From positions 29,638 through 52,635 of the forward strand of contig DHNU01000003.1 in the NCBI GenBank assembly GCA_002407645.1: a stretch of 22,998 nt of DNA, written 5' to 3'. Source of the stretch: Ruminococcaceae bacterium UBA5408 (lineage in GTDB: Bacteria > Bacillota > Clostridia > Oscillospirales > Acutalibacteraceae). Under the pieces are notes generated by a model that saw only the letters and a program-made list of their open reading frames with translations, did no database searches and was not told the origin of the DNA. The translations under genes and the position numbers were made by a program. This document shows positions 21,842 to 22,998 of this stretch, in pieces; position 1 is the first letter of the stretch; every line of letters starts with the position of its first letter.

Positions 21842-22998
21842 TTAATAAATTATTGCTCCGTATTTTACAGCCAAAGGTTCAATAAGTTCTCTTTCAATCA
21901 TACAGGCAGAATCTACAATTAATCTTCCCTGGAAATAACGCAGTGCGGCATCGAGAACAGGCAGGCTGTCGCAGTGTACGGCAATCGGAAGTTTTGTCAT
22001 TGAACTGTTTTCGCAAAGTATCATGGCGTCATCAACGCTGTCTACTTTTACAAGTGCGGTGTTAACACGTTCATCGTCAAGGTCAATTAAATCGTCGCCG
22101 AGAGAACTATTACAGTAAAGAGGTTTACTCAAAACAATGTCATCACCTAAAAAGAATGCCTCTTTTTCAATCGCGGCGGCATAACAATCCGGTTCATTTT
22201 TATGTTTAAAAGTCCCGGAGCCTTTTAATGTGTCAGCAAGAGCTTTGATATGTTCAGGTGTTGTACCACAGCATCCGCCGACTATCTCTGCACCTGCTTG
22301 TATTAATGGACGCATTTTTTGTGTGAAGGCTTCAGGCGATAAATACCCTGTTGCGTTTACGCCGGGAACACCTGCGCTCGGCTTTGCTATTATAGGAACA
22401 ACTGAGTGAGCAGCAGATTCTTTTATAAATTCAAGCATGGATTCAGACGCAAGTGAACAGTTTAGACCGACTGCATCAATGCCCATTGCCTGCAATATTA
22501 TTATTGTAGGAAGCAAACTTCCCCCTGTTAAGGTATGCCCGTTTTCGTCCACCGTGATAGTTACAAATACAGGTAAATTTGTAGTCCTTGCGGCAAGCAC
22601 TGCCGCCCTCATATCTGCAAGCGAAGTTTGTGTTTCAATTATAAAAAAGTCAACTCCTGCTTCGTCGAGAGCACGTATTTGTTCGCGGTAAATATCGTAG
22701 ATATCATCGAAATCCGCATCCCCATACGGCGGAACATACAGACCGGTAGGGCATAAATCGCCCCCCACCAAAACCCCTTCGGGTTTTGCAACACTCCGAG
22801 TTATAGATACCAGTTTTTTATTGATATCCTCAACTTCGTTTTCAAGCCCGTATTTTTTAAGGCAGGCTCTGTTTGCACCGAAAGTGGGAGCATAAACAGC
22901 TTGAGCGCCTGCTTTAATATAACTGCTTTGCAGTTTAATTAATTCTTCGGGGTTTTCCAATATCCATTTTTCAACGCAGACACCGCTTGGCATACCGG
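21842..22998 (-). CDS. Homocysteine S-methyltransferase domain protein, 5' end beyond the window
   Basis: Corresponds to the N-terminal, homocysteine-binding zinc domain of methionine synthase (MetH-type), which accepts a methyl group onto homocysteine. The visible 385 residues lack only the first 20 or so of the domain: the frame is open through the window edge, so the ATG at 22993 is internal. Zinc ligands are present: Cys179 in GLNCS, and Cys241-Cys242 in VGGCCGTTPEHI (numbered from that ATG). After residue 260 comes a tail of about 120 residues. Its end (LDAALRYFQGRLIVDSACMI, then LAVKYGAIIY) resembles one part of the MetH pterin-binding barrel, but the barrel is far from complete. No B12 domain follows. 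The stop codon is 4 bp from repeat copy 3. Partner modules may be encoded elsewhere. Confidence 0.88.
   Translation of the reverse strand, partial: GMPSGVCVEKWILENPEELIKLQSSYIKAGAQAVYAPTFGANRACLKKYGLENEVEDINKKLVSITRSVAKPEGVLVGGDLCPTGLYVPPYGDADFDDIYDIYREQIRALDEAGVDFFIIETQTSLADMRAAVLAARTTNLPVFVTITVDENGHTLTGGSLLPTIIILQAMGIDAVGLNCSLASESMLEFIKESAAHSVVPIIAKPSAGVPGVNATGYLSPEAFTQKMRPLIQAGAEIVGGCCGTTPEHIKALADTLKGSGTFKHKNEPDCYAAAIEKEAFFLGDDIVLSKPLYCNSSLGDDLIDLDDERVNTALVKVDSVDDAMILCENSSMTKLPIAVHCDSLPVLDAALRYFQGRLIVDSACMIERELIEPLAVKYGAIIY

Overview
The window is a low-GC, densely coded chromosomal segment. It most likely comes from a spore-forming member of the class Clostridia, probably a Ruminococcaceae/Oscillospirales-type anaerobe. 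The evidence is the strong AGGAGG-type ribosome binding sites, use of TTG starts, a SpoIID homologue, a glgC/glgD pair (typical of Firmicutes), and clostridial forms of citrate synthase and GAPDH. I see no rRNA, tRNA, CRISPR array, phage gene or transposase. Genus-level placement is inference.

Layout. (1) 16-4703: a complete branched-chain amino acid ABC importer, livJ-livH-livM-livG-livF, with an intrinsic terminator inside the operon after livJ and another after livF. (2) 4704-6132: a palindromic MITE-like repeat, then spoIID on the minus strand. (3) 6133-8828: a promoter and hairpin leader, citrate synthase, and a co-directional multi-pass membrane protein of unknown function. (4) 8829-10100: GAPDH with its own regulatory region and a strong terminator. 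(5) 10101-11234: a second, diverged repeat copy and a DUF421/YetF-family membrane protein. (6) 11235-11849: about 600 bp of AT-rich sequence with no established gene but several inverted repeats, a 60-codon open frame and a terminator-like hairpin. (7) 11850-17637: the glycogen operon glgB-glgC-glgD-glgA. (8) 17640-18160: an unrecognised 135-aa protein between two almost identical 31-bp hairpin terminators. (9) 18187-20409: an XRE-type regulator (minus), divergent from a histidine-phosphatase family protein (plus), which converges on a dCMP deaminase (minus). (10) 20556-21661: rsmA and a small two-helix membrane protein. (11) 21717-22998: a third repeat copy and the 3' part of a homocysteine S-methyltransferase-type gene that runs off the right edge.

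How the genes fit together. Most are housekeeping genes: amino-acid uptake, entry to the TCA cycle, glycolysis, glycogen storage, pyrimidine nucleotide supply, 16S rRNA dimethylation and methionine synthesis. GlgC/GlgD supply ADP-glucose, GlgA polymerises it and GlgB branches the chain. No phosphorylase or debranching enzyme lies in the window.

The least ordinary parts are between genes. They are a dispersed element with GGTTCT/AGAACC ends (two clear copies plus a diverged core), the duplicated terminator around the unknown gene after glgA, and the structured 11.24-11.66 kb interval that may hold an undescribed small transcript or a decayed gene. Among the proteins, GlgA has Ala where the KTGGL lysine is expected, GlgD lacks the nucleotide-binding loop of GlgC, and the methyltransferase ends in what looks like a partial pterin-domain tail. 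I found no convincing new multi-gene system.
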